Origin: Catalinimonas sp038039535
GTDB lineage: Bacteria > Bacteroidota > Bacteroidia > Cytophagales > Cyclobacteriaceae
Assembly (NCBI RefSeq): GCF_038039535.1
Contig: NZ_JBBPHP010000001.1
Span: 310,001-374,000, forward strand
Length of the DNA stretch: 64,000 nucleotides
Direction of reading: 5' to 3'
Shown here: piece by piece, positions 9,522 through 18,248 of the stretch
Position numbering within the stretch: position 1 is the first letter of the stretch
Layout of the letters: every line of letters starts with the position of its first letter
The notes under the pieces: model-generated
Told to the model about the DNA's origin: nothing
Database searches by the model: none
Seen by the model: the letters and a program-made list of their open reading frames with translations, nothing else
Position numbers and translations under genes: made by a program

Positions 9522-9815
9522 ATGTTATTGAAAATCTTAGTATTCTTCTTCTTTCTATATTTACTTTTTAGAGTTGTCAATTTTTTCTTTAAAGTGATGC
9601 GTACAGTGTCTGGTGCCAAGCAGCAGGCAAAAAATTTTAATCGTCAGCGTCAGAATGGTTACAACGCCAGCTATGGACCAAAATCGCGTAAGTATAAGCA
9701 GCCTGCCGATGGCAATGTGAACATAGATTATATTCCTGAAGATGATAAGAAAAATGGCAAAGGTCCCCGCCATTTTAAAGGAGGTGAATATGTAGACTAT
9801 GAAGAAGTCAAATGA
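9522..9815 (+). CDS. DUF4834-type small membrane protein
   Basis: The 97-residue protein starts with one strongly hydrophobic helix (residues 2-24, rich in Phe and Leu) followed by a basic, Gln/Asn-rich tail and an acidic end with EYVDYEEVK. This matches the DUF4834 family of Bacteroidota, a membrane-anchored protein of unknown function. The tail should face the cytoplasm if the positive-inside rule holds, since the Arg/Lys residues follow the helix. It sits alone between carB and the convergent EamA gene. Confidence 0.75.
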   Translation: MLLKILVFFFFLYLLFRVVNFFFKVMRTVSGAKQQAKNFNRQRQNGYNASYGPKSRKYKQPADGNVNIDYIPEDDKKNGKGPRHFKGGEYVDYEEVK

Positions 9816-9865
9816 TTAAAAGACACTTTTGCAAGTAAACATGAAATCAAAACCCTGTAACTGAT

Positions 9866-10744
9866 TCAGTTTTTCACTTTAGCCATTTTTTTAGTTGCCC
9901 TCTTCGTTTTACTCTGCTTATACCATAGGTTAAGCACTACTCCTAGAATAGCCACTCCCATTCCGGCATAAGTATATATATTATAAGTCTCGTCAAAAAA
10001 CAGGTAGCCGAAGATTAGTGCATATACTATTCCTAGGTACCGAATAATACTCACCTTGGAGAGTTCTTCCATCTGTATGGATTTTGTCATAAAGAATTGC
10101 GCAAACTGAGTAAACAAGCCAATCGCAATCAATATTACCCAGTCCCAGGTCTGAGGCGCTTCCCAATGAAAAATAGAATAAACTCCTGTGATGGGGGTAG
10201 TGATTAGCGGAAAGTAAAAAATAATCACCAGCGGATGCTCATTAGTATTTAGTTTCCTGATAAAGTTTTGGGCTAACCCGGAGAAAAAAGTGGCAATAAT
10301 TCCAATGATGAAGTAAAACGGAGTGATTCTACTATCAAAGCCTTGAACCATAACTACTCCACCAAAAGCGGCAAGGAAAAATAACCACTGTAAAGGATAC
10401 ACTTTTTCTCGTATGATAAACACTCCTAGTAAGGTGGTAAAGATAGGGGCCAGAAAACCTATAGTAACCGCGCTCGCCAGCGGGATGTGCTGTAAGGTTT
10501 CATAAAATAAGATAAGCGCAACAGCACCACTCATCCCTCTAAAAAGAAGATACTTCTGGTTATTACCCCAAACGGAAACATTTTGACGCCTGAGCATCAG
10601 GAAACTCAGCACTAAAGATATAATTGAGCGGAAGAAAACTACTTGAGTTGAAGGAATATGGGGTACAAGCTTAACCATGAGCCCCATGCACGAGAAAAAA
10701 AATACCGAGACGATCATGTACCAGACACCTCTGGAAAAAATCAT
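9866..10744 (-). CDS. EamA/DMT-family permease
   Basis: The 292-residue protein consists of about ten hydrophobic segments in two EamA repeats. Typical features are FFRSIISLVLS in the first repeat, an ASAVTIGFLAPIFTTLLGV segment at the end of TM4, and SIIRYLGIVYALIFGYLFFDE in the second. DMT permeases move metabolites, often amino acids or other small polar compounds, across the inner membrane; the substrate here cannot be named. The C-terminus is strongly basic (KQSKTKRATKK). It is transcribed toward the DUF4834 gene. Confidence 0.88.
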   Translation of the reverse strand: MIFSRGVWYMIVSVFFFSCMGLMVKLVPHIPSTQVVFFRSIISLVLSFLMLRRQNVSVWGNNQKYLLFRGMSGAVALILFYETLQHIPLASAVTIGFLAPIFTTLLGVFIIREKVYPLQWLFFLAAFGGVVMVQGFDSRITPFYFIIGIIATFFSGLAQNFIRKLNTNEHPLVIIFYFPLITTPITGVYSIFHWEAPQTWDWVILIAIGLFTQFAQFFMTKSIQMEELSKVSIIRYLGIVYALIFGYLFFDETYNIYTYAGMGVAILGVVLNLWYKQSKTKRATKKMAKVKN

Positions 10745-11064
10745 GTAAATATATTAAATAAACCTAAAAAGCTAGTTGATGTGATACTCTGCTTGTAATA
10801 AGCATTTTCTATAGTGTAACGCTCACCTTATGGATAAGTTTATCGCTGTTACTAGATGTAAACCATTAAAAATTCCCTTTCACAATACCTTATTTTCAGT
10901 GCAAAAGGGCTCAGATGTACAAGTTTTCTATAATCTCTACTAGGCTCTTACACTTTTTTTCACAAAATAAAATCCAGTAAGCAGTTGATTTACGTACTAT
11001 GTAATAATTGTACTTTAATTAAAAATAATATAATTTTTATTATATTTGCCTAAATCACATTATC
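10745..11064. other. Divergent intergenic region, 320 bases
   Basis: AT-rich region between the divergently oriented EamA and redoxin-like genes. The only recognisable element is the -7 box at 11041-11048. No RNA gene, repeat or extra coding frame is visible. Confidence 0.6.
11041..11048 (+). promoter_or_regulatory. Candidate -7 box for the redoxin/GAF pair
   Basis: TATATTTG is a full match to TAnnTTTG, 16 bases before the ATG of the redoxin-like gene. It implies a very short leader. The upstream region is AT-rich but lacks a well-spaced TTG. Confidence 0.45.
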
Positions 11065-11697
11065 ATGAAAGATTCAGGAATAAGAACATATTTTACTTTA
11101 GTTTTTTTAACAGGCATCGTTTCCGTCATTGTGTATATATTTTGGAAAGAGCAGGCGGTTTATATGTTGCCTACTCCCAAGCCAACTGATCATCAGGAAA
11201 TTTCTTTAGGTTCTAGACCTGCAATGGATGTAAGCCAACTTAATTTCAGCGAGAATAGAAAACCTGTTTTTCTGCACTTTTATAATCCTGACTGCCCGTG
11301 TTCCCGCTTTAATCTGACACAGTTCAAAGAGATGGTCAGCCAGCATCAGGACTCAGTTGACTTTTATGTAATCTTACACCAGTCAGATAAGTCTCAAAGA
11401 GAGGTGGAATCTGAGTTTGAGGTTCCGGTAATTCGTGATGATGATGGGAAGATTGCCGACGCTTATGGTGTCTATGCTACTCCCCAGGCATTAATTTTAA
11501 ATGGTAGTGGGACAATATATTACCGAGGTAATTACAATAAAGCAAGATACTGTACAAGCAGAGATACCCGCTTTGCAGAATTAGCGCTTAAAGCTTTGGT
11601 TAATAAGCAGCCTTTACCTCAGTTTGTAGAGATGGCCAGTATTAGCTATGGATGCTCGCTGCCCTCTGATAAAAAGTCAACATCTTTCTTTTTCTAA
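11065..11697 (+). CDS. Membrane-anchored redoxin-like protein with CPC motif
   Basis: The 210-residue protein has one N-terminal membrane helix (about 9-27) and then a thioredoxin-like domain. The redox site is Cys77-Pro-Cys79 in NPDCPCSRFN, a CxC spacing rather than CxxC; the cis-proline strand is YATPQALIL. Two more conserved-looking cysteines lie at the C-terminal side (ARYCTSRDTRF and YGCSLP). A periplasmic thiol-redox or sensing role is likely; the partner is unknown. The stop codon is two bases from the ATG of the following GAF sensor, so the two are almost certainly co-translated. Confidence 0.72.
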   Translation: MKDSGIRTYFTLVFLTGIVSVIVYIFWKEQAVYMLPTPKPTDHQEISLGSRPAMDVSQLNFSENRKPVFLHFYNPDCPCSRFNLTQFKEMVSQHQDSVDFYVILHQSDKSQREVESEFEVPVIRDDDGKIADAYGVYATPQALILNGSGTIYYRGNYNKARYCTSRDTRFAELALKALVNKQPLPQFVEMASISYGCSLPSDKKSTSFFF

Positions 11698-11699
11698 AA

Positions 11700-13112
11700 A
11701 TGAGTGAACAAAAGAGCTTACATTCAAAAGCAGATTATTCTTTCAAAGAAGTAAATCAGCAGTCAAATAAAGTTATCCAGATCGCTTTAGGCCTGTATTT
11801 TATTTGGGGTTTGGGATTAGCCTCTGTTTATGATACTTGGTTTATCGCCCTGAGCGTAGGCCCCTTATGTTTATTGCTATATTATGTGCCTTTATGGTTT
11901 CTTCCCGAGAGGAAGCTTCACCATTATATGGCAGGAGTTTCATTCTCCATTTTCATGGCTCAGTTTATTTATCAGATGCATGGGCTTTTTGAGATGCACT
12001 TCTTTGCCTTTATCGGAGTCATATTACTGATCACTTACCAAGACTGGAAAATATTTATTCCTGCCACCTTGTTTATTGTGATTCACCACGGAACCTTTGC
12101 ATACCTGCAATACGCAGGTATGGAAGAAATCTATTTCACGCAATTGGCTTTCATGGATCTCAATACTTTTATAATTCATGTCAGTTTGGCTGCAGTGATT
12201 ATTGGCTTATGTGCGTTTTGGGCATACGATTTTGGGAAAAAATCTAAAGTAATGATAGAAGGGAGAGTGCAGATTGAGGAACAACTAAAACTGGCAGATA
12301 AAAATGTAAGTATTGCTGCTGAAATCGCTGAGGGAAATCTTAATCTTGAAATTGATGAGAGTCAGACCTCTGATAAATTGGGACAGGCATTATTTCACAT
12401 GTTGGAAAAATTGCGTGAAGCAGACCAAAGAGAGAGACTGGAAAAATTTATTAATCAAGGAATCACCGGTATTCATGATATTCTTAGAAAGAAGGAACTC
12501 TCCCTTAATGAGGCTTCTGATGCAGTGTTGCAGTATCTAGTAAGATACGTAAGTGCCAACCAGGGTTCGCTATTTGTACATAAACCGCAAACCAAGACGC
12601 TGGAACTCTTAAGCTGCTATGCATATGACAAGAAAAAATATGTAGAAAAAGAATTGGCTTATGGCCAGGGTTTAGTAGGTCAAACTTTTCTGGAAAAAGA
12701 AACTATTCTCTTGAAAGAGGTACCTGAGTCTTATGTGCGCATTACCTCCGGGCTGGGTGCAGCTACGCCACGTTTTCTGATCCTAGTGCCCCTTAAAGTA
12801 AATGAGACTGTGGTTGGAGTGTTTGAGCTGGCTTTCTTTAAAGCAATTACGGATGATATAATTCAGCTTCTAGAACTCTCAGCAGAGCATATCGGGTCTG
12901 AAATTTTAGCTGCTCAAAAAGCAGAAGAGATGAAAAATCTGCTTGAGCAAAGCCAGGAACACACAGAGCAAATGCGTGCACAGGAAGAAGAGATGAGACA
13001 AAATATGGAAGAGCTACAAGCTACTCAGGAAGAGCTGGCAAGAAAAGAAAATGAGTATCTGGCCGAAATTGCAGCGCTGAAAAGCCAGGTCGGAGAATTA
13101 AAGCAAGTTTAG
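11700..13112 (+). CDS. Six-TM GAF-domain sensor with coiled coil and no output domain
   Basis: The 470-residue protein begins with about six membrane segments (residues 27-190) containing clustered histidines and acids (MHGLFEMHFF, DW, IHHGTF), similar to sensor modules on some chemotaxis receptors. A HAMP-like linker follows (about 195-245: AEGNLNLEIDE), then a GAF domain (about 265-405) with SYVRITSGLG, then a coiled coil containing MRQNMEELQATQEE. No kinase, GGDEF, methyl-accepting or DNA-binding domain is present. Signalling must pass through a partner, possibly via the coil. It is paralogous to the sensor at 31401-32930 and coupled to the redoxin-like gene. Confidence 0.8.
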   Translation: MSEQKSLHSKADYSFKEVNQQSNKVIQIALGLYFIWGLGLASVYDTWFIALSVGPLCLLLYYVPLWFLPERKLHHYMAGVSFSIFMAQFIYQMHGLFEMHFFAFIGVILLITYQDWKIFIPATLFIVIHHGTFAYLQYAGMEEIYFTQLAFMDLNTFIIHVSLAAVIIGLCAFWAYDFGKKSKVMIEGRVQIEEQLKLADKNVSIAAEIAEGNLNLEIDESQTSDKLGQALFHMLEKLREADQRERLEKFINQGITGIHDILRKKELSLNEASDAVLQYLVRYVSANQGSLFVHKPQTKTLELLSCYAYDKKKYVEKELAYGQGLVGQTFLEKETILLKEVPESYVRITSGLGAATPRFLILVPLKVNETVVGVFELAFFKAITDDIIQLLELSAEHIGSEILAAQKAEEMKNLLEQSQEHTEQMRAQEEEMRQNMEELQATQEELARKENEYLAEIAALKSQVGELKQV

Positions 13113-13132
13113 CACCTTACTCACGTGTCTGC

Positions 13133-13930
13133 TTAGCCGGAGTGCCAATGCCTATTTACTACTTCAACAAAGGCGGGGTGAATGGCACATCCCGCTACCA
13201 GTTCTCTCCCAAAAATAAAATCTGAGCTGGATGTGAAAGTAGTAACTCTTCCTCCGGCCTGCTGTACTATAAAACCTCCGGCGGCCACATCCCAGGGCTT
13301 TAAGTTATATTCAAAAAAACCTTCAAAACGACCGCAGGCTACATAGGCCAGGTCTATTGCAGCACTACCCATCCGGCGTAGACCATGGGTTTTTTGCATA
13401 AGCTCCTCCACAATCTTAATGTAAGCGGGTACATTCTGTAGCTTAGAGTATGGAAAGCCTGTTGCAATAAGGCTTTCTTCTAGTTTTTGAACCGGAGATA
13501 CGTAAATTTCTTTTGCGTTTAAAAAAGCTTTATCGCCTTTAATAGAATAAAACATTTCATCACGATTGGGTTCATAGATTACCCCCAAAACTACTTCGTC
13601 CCCTTCCATTAGTGCTACGCTGATAGAATAGAGGGGAATACCGTGTACATAGTTTGTTGTGCCATCTACCGGATCTATTATCCAGTTGTACTGTTCTGCT
13701 TTGCCCTTTTCAGCCGTTCCCTCTTCGGTGATAAAACCAGCTTCTGTAACAATATTTCCTAAACCAGCCACTAAAAGCTTTTCCGCCTCTTTGTCTACAT
13801 AAGAAACCAAATCATTTTTGCCCTTATACTCAATGGAAGAATGACTAAATTTCTGTGCTTCAGTATGAATAAAATTTCCTGTTTCTTTGACTACTTCTAG
13901 TGTCTCTTTAAGCGTAACGTATAAATCCAT
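13133..13930 (-). CDS. Inositol monophosphatase family protein (SuhB-like)
   Basis: The 265-residue protein shows the metal-binding signature of the Li-sensitive phosphatase family: Glu70 in ITEEGT, Asp86 and Asp89 in DPVDGTTNYVHG, and Asp214 in WDVAAGGF. The enzyme hydrolyses inositol phosphates or related sugar/nucleotide phosphates in the cytoplasm with Mg2+. The true substrate cannot be chosen from sequence alone. It lies 9 bases downstream of lnt on the same strand, probably in one transcript. Confidence 0.92.
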   Translation of the reverse strand: MDLYVTLKETLEVVKETGNFIHTEAQKFSHSSIEYKGKNDLVSYVDKEAEKLLVAGLGNIVTEAGFITEEGTAEKGKAEQYNWIIDPVDGTTNYVHGIPLYSISVALMEGDEVVLGVIYEPNRDEMFYSIKGDKAFLNAKEIYVSPVQKLEESLIATGFPYSKLQNVPAYIKIVEELMQKTHGLRRMGSAAIDLAYVACGRFEGFFEYNLKPWDVAAGGFIVQQAGGRVTTFTSSSDFIFGRELVAGCAIHPAFVEVVNRHWHSG

Positions 13931-13939
13931 GGTAAAAAA

Positions 13940-15649
13940 TTAGGCGTTTTTCAAAAGTTGACGTTTGACTACTGCTGCCAAAAATACAAAAACCGAAAGC
14001 CATGCTGTAGTTCTGGCAATATAATCTCCATAACGGGCGTAAAAGGTGAGTTGTTCTGACACCATAATAGTACCGCGAATTACATCCTGCTCCCAATATC
14101 GGGTAGCTTGCAGTATATCTCCCCGCTGATTGATAAATGCAGAAATTCCCGTATTGGCAGAGCGAGCAATACTACGTCTAAGCTCAATAGCTCTTAGCGT
14201 AGCGTAAGCCAGGTGCTGCTTATGTCCGGGGGTGTTACCCCACCACCCATCATTAGTGATAATAAAAATTGCATTAGCATCATTACGGATATATTCTGCC
14301 ATAAAATCACCATAAATGGACTCGTAGCATATAGCAGGAGCAATGCCCACACCTTCATTATTTTCCAGAACTGTACGCTCATTTTGCCTTCCAAACCCAC
14401 CAGAGGTTCCCCCCAGGCTAAAAAGTAAGTCGGAAACAAAACCAAGTGCCTTAGGGTAAGGCATAATCTCTACACCGGGAACCAGCTTAGATTTGTGATA
14501 AAATGTCATTTCATTATCTTCATCCAAATAAAAAGCTGTGTTAAATACATCATAATAGCCCACATCTTCGCGATAACGGGCAGTGGGTGTAGATTCTTGT
14601 GCATTCTCATATAGCACAAAAGTTGTCATACCCGTGATGAGGGCAAGCTGAGGATATTGAGCTTTAAATTTTTTGATCCTTTGAATCAACTCGTTACTGT
14701 TGATAGTCTCTTCATTATAAATACCATCAAAGGCAGTTTCAGGCCATACCAAGAAGCGGGTTTGAGGTGTGATTTTCTGTTCGGAAAGCCTGATGAAAAT
14801 TTCTAATTGCTCCTCAAAAGGAATGAAATCATCTGAGCCGATAAACTTTTCAGTAAAGGGATCAATATTGGGCTGCAACACCACTACTTCTTTGTCTTCT
14901 CCTTTACTTTCATAATTAGCATAACGAATATATGAGTAAATGATAGGAATGAGTAGCCAGAAAAGGGTAAGTACAAAACTTCTCCAGCGAAACTGCCGGT
15001 TCTGAATAGCCCGGTCTTTAAGAAAGACGAAGAAAAAAGCAATGTTAGCGAGCAGTATCCAGAGTGTACCCCCAAATACTCCTGTGAATTCATACCATTG
15101 TACCCATTCAGGAAAAGAGGCGAAGCCATTTCCCAGCGTAAGCCAGGGCCAGGAAATATCCCAGTTAAGATGGATATATTCAAAAGTGATCCAGTATAAT
15201 ACAAAGCCAAAATAGCCCCAGTTGGCTCCTGCAGATTTTTTGGTGATGCGAAACAGCACGAAAGGGATAGTCATCAATGCCGCGTTGGCGATAAGCATAA
15301 AAACAGCTCCCACTAAAGTGGAATGATACACCCACCAGGTAGTAGTAATATTCCAGAGAAGGGTAATCAGGTAAAGATATCCATAGAAAGTACGTGCAGG
15401 ATGCCTATAATTTCCCCGGGCTATGTAATCTTCAATGGCAAAAAGAGGAGCAATTGTGAAGAATAATAAAAATGGAAGAGGTTTTACCGGCCAGCCCAGC
15501 CAGAATAAAAGACCACTGATAAGAGATAAAATCAGTAACTCATACCTCTTTTTGATAGCTGGCTTATTGTTTTCCTTCAACGACGATGACAATTTCTCCT
15601 TTAATTTTAGTTTCGGAATAATGCTGTACCAATTCGGCAAGGGATCCAT
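13940..15649 (-). CDS. lnt: Apolipoprotein N-acyltransferase
   Basis: Six or more membrane helices are followed by a nitrilase-like periplasmic domain with the catalytic triad: Glu304 in VWPETAF, Lys386 in YHKSKLVPG and Cys441 in AICYESIYG (numbering from ATG 15649). Lnt adds the third acyl chain to lipoproteins at the inner membrane. The motif is LVPGVE rather than the proteobacterial LVPFGE. The ATG at 15649 lies 86 bases inside rsmI; a TTG at 15592 preceded by AAGGAG (15596-15601) would give a more usual N-terminus and an overlap of 29 bases. Either way lnt is translationally linked to rsmI. Confidence 0.93.
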   Translation of the reverse strand: MDPLPNWYSIIPKLKLKEKLSSSLKENNKPAIKKRYELLILSLISGLLFWLGWPVKPLPFLLFFTIAPLFAIEDYIARGNYRHPARTFYGYLYLITLLWNITTTWWVYHSTLVGAVFMLIANAALMTIPFVLFRITKKSAGANWGYFGFVLYWITFEYIHLNWDISWPWLTLGNGFASFPEWVQWYEFTGVFGGTLWILLANIAFFFVFLKDRAIQNRQFRWRSFVLTLFWLLIPIIYSYIRYANYESKGEDKEVVVLQPNIDPFTEKFIGSDDFIPFEEQLEIFIRLSEQKITPQTRFLVWPETAFDGIYNEETINSNELIQRIKKFKAQYPQLALITGMTTFVLYENAQESTPTARYREDVGYYDVFNTAFYLDEDNEMTFYHKSKLVPGVEIMPYPKALGFVSDLLFSLGGTSGGFGRQNERTVLENNEGVGIAPAICYESIYGDFMAEYIRNDANAIFIITNDGWWGNTPGHKQHLAYATLRAIELRRSIARSANTGISAFINQRGDILQATRYWEQDVIRGTIMVSEQLTFYARYGDYIARTTAWLSVFVFLAAVVKRQLLKNA

Positions 15650-16244
15650 TAATAGTCTCCTCGTGCAATTTGGTTAACTCTCTGGAAACAGAAGCGTTGC
15701 GTTCTTCACCAAAATAATCTGCAAATTGCTGAAGACTTTTTAACAAGCGATGAGGTGATTCATAGAAAATCATGGTGCGAGTTTCTTCACTTAGTTGCTG
15801 CAGTTTTGTTTGTCTGCCTTTTTTGTGAGGAAGAAAACCTTCAAAAGTAAAACGATCAGCAGGTAGCCCGGATTTAACCAGGGCGGGGATAAATGCAGTA
15901 GCACCGGGCAGACATTCTACTTCTATCGCATGTGCCAGGCATTCTCTTACCAGCAGAAAGCCCGGATCTGAGATGGCCGGAGTTCCGGCATCGGTAATTA
16001 AGGCCATCCTTTCACCTGCCTTTAGCCTTTCTACCAGTTTATCCAGTGTACGGTGCTCATTAAAAGCATGATAACTTTGTTGCTTGGTGGCAATACTGTA
16101 GTGTTTCAGCAAGATTCCTGACTTACGGGTATCTTCAGCCAGGATAGTATCTACCTCTTTGAGGATACGCAGGGCGCGAAGGCTAATATCCTCGAGATTA
16201 CCAATTGGGGTTGGGACTAAAAAAAGGGATGCGTTTTCCTGCAC
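15564..16244 (-). CDS. rsmI: 16S rRNA (cytidine-1402 2'-O)-methyltransferase
   Basis: The 226-residue protein matches the tetrapyrrole-methylase fold of RsmI: LVPTPIGNLEDISLRAL near the start, ILAEDTRKS, ALITDAGTPAISDPGF and the SGLPADRFTFEGFLP segment. It methylates the ribose of C1402 in 16S rRNA, using S-adenosylmethionine. The start codon is GTG (16242-16244). The C-terminus (VIVVEGKQ) overlaps the beginning of lnt. It is shorter than E. coli RsmI (286) because it lacks the C-terminal extension. Confidence 0.95.
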   Translation of the reverse strand: MQENASLFLVPTPIGNLEDISLRALRILKEVDTILAEDTRKSGILLKHYSIATKQQSYHAFNEHRTLDKLVERLKAGERMALITDAGTPAISDPGFLLVRECLAHAIEVECLPGATAFIPALVKSGLPADRFTFEGFLPHKKGRQTKLQQLSEETRTMIFYESPHRLLKSLQQFADYFGEERNASVSRELTKLHEETINGSLAELVQHYSETKIKGEIVIVVEGKQ

Positions 16245-16328
16245 AAAAAAAGTTGTTTAAAAGACACGAAAGTTTATGTAAAATTAAACGTAATCCTTCA
16301 AACAACTCAATAAATTGGCAATAAACTA

Positions 16329-16559
16329 TCAGGTGAGCTTGTCAATAGCTTCTGCCAGTTTGTGGTCTTTTTCAGTTACCTTATCTCCGGCATCGTGCGT
16401 GCTCAGTTCAAAGCTCACAGTATTGTAAGTATTACTCCAGTTAGGATGATGGTTCATTTTCTCTGCTACAATAGCCACCTTAGACATAAAGCCAAAAGCT
16501 GACACAAAATCTTTGAACTCAAAAGTTTTCTTTAGCTTGTTATCTTCTTCTTTCCACAT
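16329..16559 (-). CDS. 4a-hydroxytetrahydrobiopterin dehydratase (pterin carbinolamine dehydratase family)
   Basis: The 76-residue protein contains the hallmark HHPNW (residues 37-41), followed by YNTV and STHD with a third histidine at 55. These three histidines form the active site of pterin-4a-carbinolamine dehydratases, which recycle tetrahydropterin cofactor. It is shorter than the usual 95-110 residues at the N-terminus, but the core is intact. No aromatic amino-acid hydroxylase is nearby, so a pterin-independent role is also possible. Confidence 0.88.
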   Translation of the reverse strand: MWKEEDNKLKKTFEFKDFVSAFGFMSKVAIVAEKMNHHPNWSNTYNTVSFELSTHDAGDKVTEKDHKLAEAIDKLT

Positions 16560-16679
16560 AGGTTAAAAAGTTTTTGTGTATTTATAGTCTAACACTGCAA
16601 GGCATGCTATGTTTATTTTAGAGTCTTACCTAAAACTGTACTTTTTCAAAACCACTAATATTACAAAAAGCCACCGGTA

Positions 16680-16946
16680 CTATAATGCCAATACGCCATC
16701 AATCTTATCGGCTTCTACATATTTTTCCATCACAGCATCACTAGAGCCCATCATTACTTTTGCAGTAACGCTTATATAGTTTCCATTACTGGATTCCTTA
16801 GTAGTAAGTTTATTCTTAGGAAAAAGCGCAAATACTTCATCTTCTTTTCCGCGGGGTACGATAAACTTAAACATATATAGAGACGGCCATTTGTGTGCTC
16901 CGTCCAGTTTTTGCTTAAATGCTTCTAAATCTACTGTTCTTGCCAT
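16680..16946 (-). CDS. DUF493 family protein
   Basis: From the ATG at 16946 the product is 88 residues (MARTVDLEAFKQKLD...). It has the small alpha/beta DUF493 pattern: FKFIVPRGKEDEVFALFP followed by NYISVTAKVMMGSSDAVMEKY. The frame is open nine codons further (from 16973), but that extension looks unrelated, so the inner ATG is preferred. The function is unknown; some YbeD-type members resemble ACT-like regulatory domains. Confidence 0.85.
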   Translation of the reverse strand: MARTVDLEAFKQKLDGAHKWPSLYMFKFIVPRGKEDEVFALFPKNKLTTKESSNGNYISVTAKVMMGSSDAVMEKYVEADKIDGVLAL

Positions 16947-17187
16947 AGTTTCAATATAAATATTTAATAGCACTGATGAAACATATTCTCTAGCCTATTA
17001 ATTCCGCTTGTTTGAGCGCTACATTTGCAGAAACAAGCAAGCAGAAAATAAGAGATAAACACAGAAAATATTCTAAATAAAGGTCTATTTACAAACAATT
17101 ACTTGCTGTTATCGAGTATAAATTTCAGATTAATTTGCCTTAGCAGGATAAAAAGTGATGTTGAAAGGTAGGGAAGGCGGGAAAAAA

Positions 17188-17213
17188 GTACTTTTTTTTA
17201 TAAAAAAGAGTAC
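17188..17213. repeat. 26-base palindrome
   Basis: GTACT followed by a T-run, then an A-run and AGTAC; only one base pair in each arm deviates from perfect symmetry. It can form a hairpin on either strand with T-runs inside the stem. It may be an operator or a weak terminator for the DUF493 side; nothing decides between these. Confidence 0.5.
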
Positions 17214-17414
17214 AAATAGCATAATTACAAAATTCATAATTTACCTGCCCCAAAATTGCTATTTTATTGAACCAAATGGTTTAAAACAGTTCAGTTTTAT
17301 ACTTCAATAAGTTGATTTGCGGTTTTATTCAAAAAAACTCCTATTTCGTTGATAATTTTTCAATGAAATAAGAGTTTTTTGATTTAATGTGTAACGAAAA
17401 TTTAAAAACCTTCG

Positions 17415-17422
17415 TAAATTTG
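17415..17422 (+). promoter_or_regulatory. Candidate -7 box for the exported repeat protein
   Basis: TAAATTTG matches TAnnTTTG. The predicted start of transcription lies about 60 bases before the ATG at 17491. No TTG at the right spacing was found. Confidence 0.45.
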
Positions 17423-17490
17423 TAGTGTAAACCGAAATCAAAATTATTAAAAACGAATTGAAAGTTTTTAACCACGAAAAGAGTAGAATC

Positions 17491-18084
17491 ATGAAAACAA
17501 TGAAAATCGCAATTTTGGCAATGGCTGCTTTGTTTACAGTAAATACTGCAACACTCGCAGCTGACGAGGTAGACGCACTTATCAGTGTACGTCAGGTGAA
17601 GTCTTCTGAAAAGAAAGCTTTTATCCGTGTAACAAACCTTTCTAATGAAGCTTCTGCTGTACTTAGAATTAAAGACATGGACGGTAAAACTTTGCACCGT
17701 GAGGTGATCGCTGACCAGTCTTACATGAAGAAGTACGACTTCTCTAACTTACCAAGTGGTGAGTATGAAGTAGAAGTAAGAACTAAGAATGGTATTTCTA
17801 AAGAAGTTTTCCAAATCTCAGCCGGACAAACTAATGCTGTATACTTTAAGCCAGCTATCCAGGTAGAGCCTGAAATGGTAAAAGTTGCATTCTTAAACAG
17901 AGTAAACTCTCCTGTTTCTCTGAAGCTTTATAACCAAGACGGTAAAGTGCTTTATGAAGAAAGCGTAGCTTCTCAGGCAACTTACTCTAAAGGATTGAAC
18001 GTAGCTAAATTACTTCCCGGACAGTACTCTCTGGCTATCGTAGGTGATAACTACACTTACTCAAGAAGTATTGATCTGAAGTAA
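17491..18084 (+). CDS. Exported two-repeat beta-sandwich protein of unknown function
   Basis: From the ATG at 17491 the product is 197 residues with a signal peptide (MKTMKIAILAMAALFTVNTATLAADE). Two related segments of about 75 residues follow: one with IKDMDGKTLHREV ... NLPSGEYEVEV, the other with LYNQDGKVLYEES ... LLPGQYSLAI. Each resembles the strand order of type IX secretion C-terminal domains (DxxGK, hydrophobic, LxxGxY). The final repeat ends at the C-terminus, as a T9SS sorting tail would, but the protein is almost only tails. The gene has its own promoter and a strong terminator. The function is not known. Confidence 0.7.
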   Translation: MKTMKIAILAMAALFTVNTATLAADEVDALISVRQVKSSEKKAFIRVTNLSNEASAVLRIKDMDGKTLHREVIADQSYMKKYDFSNLPSGEYEVEVRTKNGISKEVFQISAGQTNAVYFKPAIQVEPEMVKVAFLNRVNSPVSLKLYNQDGKVLYEESVASQATYSKGLNVAKLLPGQYSLAIVGDNYTYSRSIDLK

Positions 18085-18114
18085 TTACTTAAAGTAATAT
18101 TCTAAAAAACATTG

Positions 18115-18145
18115 AGGTGCAGGCGTAAGCTTGCACCTTTTTTTG
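18115..18145 (+). terminator. Rho-independent terminator
   Basis: AGGTGCA (18115-18121) pairs with TGCACCT (18132-18138) around a short loop, followed by a run of T. It lies 30 bases after the stop codon of the exported protein gene. Confidence 0.85.
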
Positions 18146-18248
18146 TTTTAGCACATTTTCCCATCAATAAATAAGGCTATCTGGCTGAGATGTAGCCAAA
18201 TATGTTAAAAATATAGCTAAGCTTTCGTGTCATACCCACCTAAATGTT

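Larger units (their letters stand above)
16947..17490. other. Intergenic region before the abundant exported protein gene
   Basis: About 540 AT-rich bases between divergent genes. Two features stand out: a 26-base near-perfect palindrome at 17188-17213 and a -7 box at 17415-17422. No coding frame or known RNA was recognised. Confidence 0.6.
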
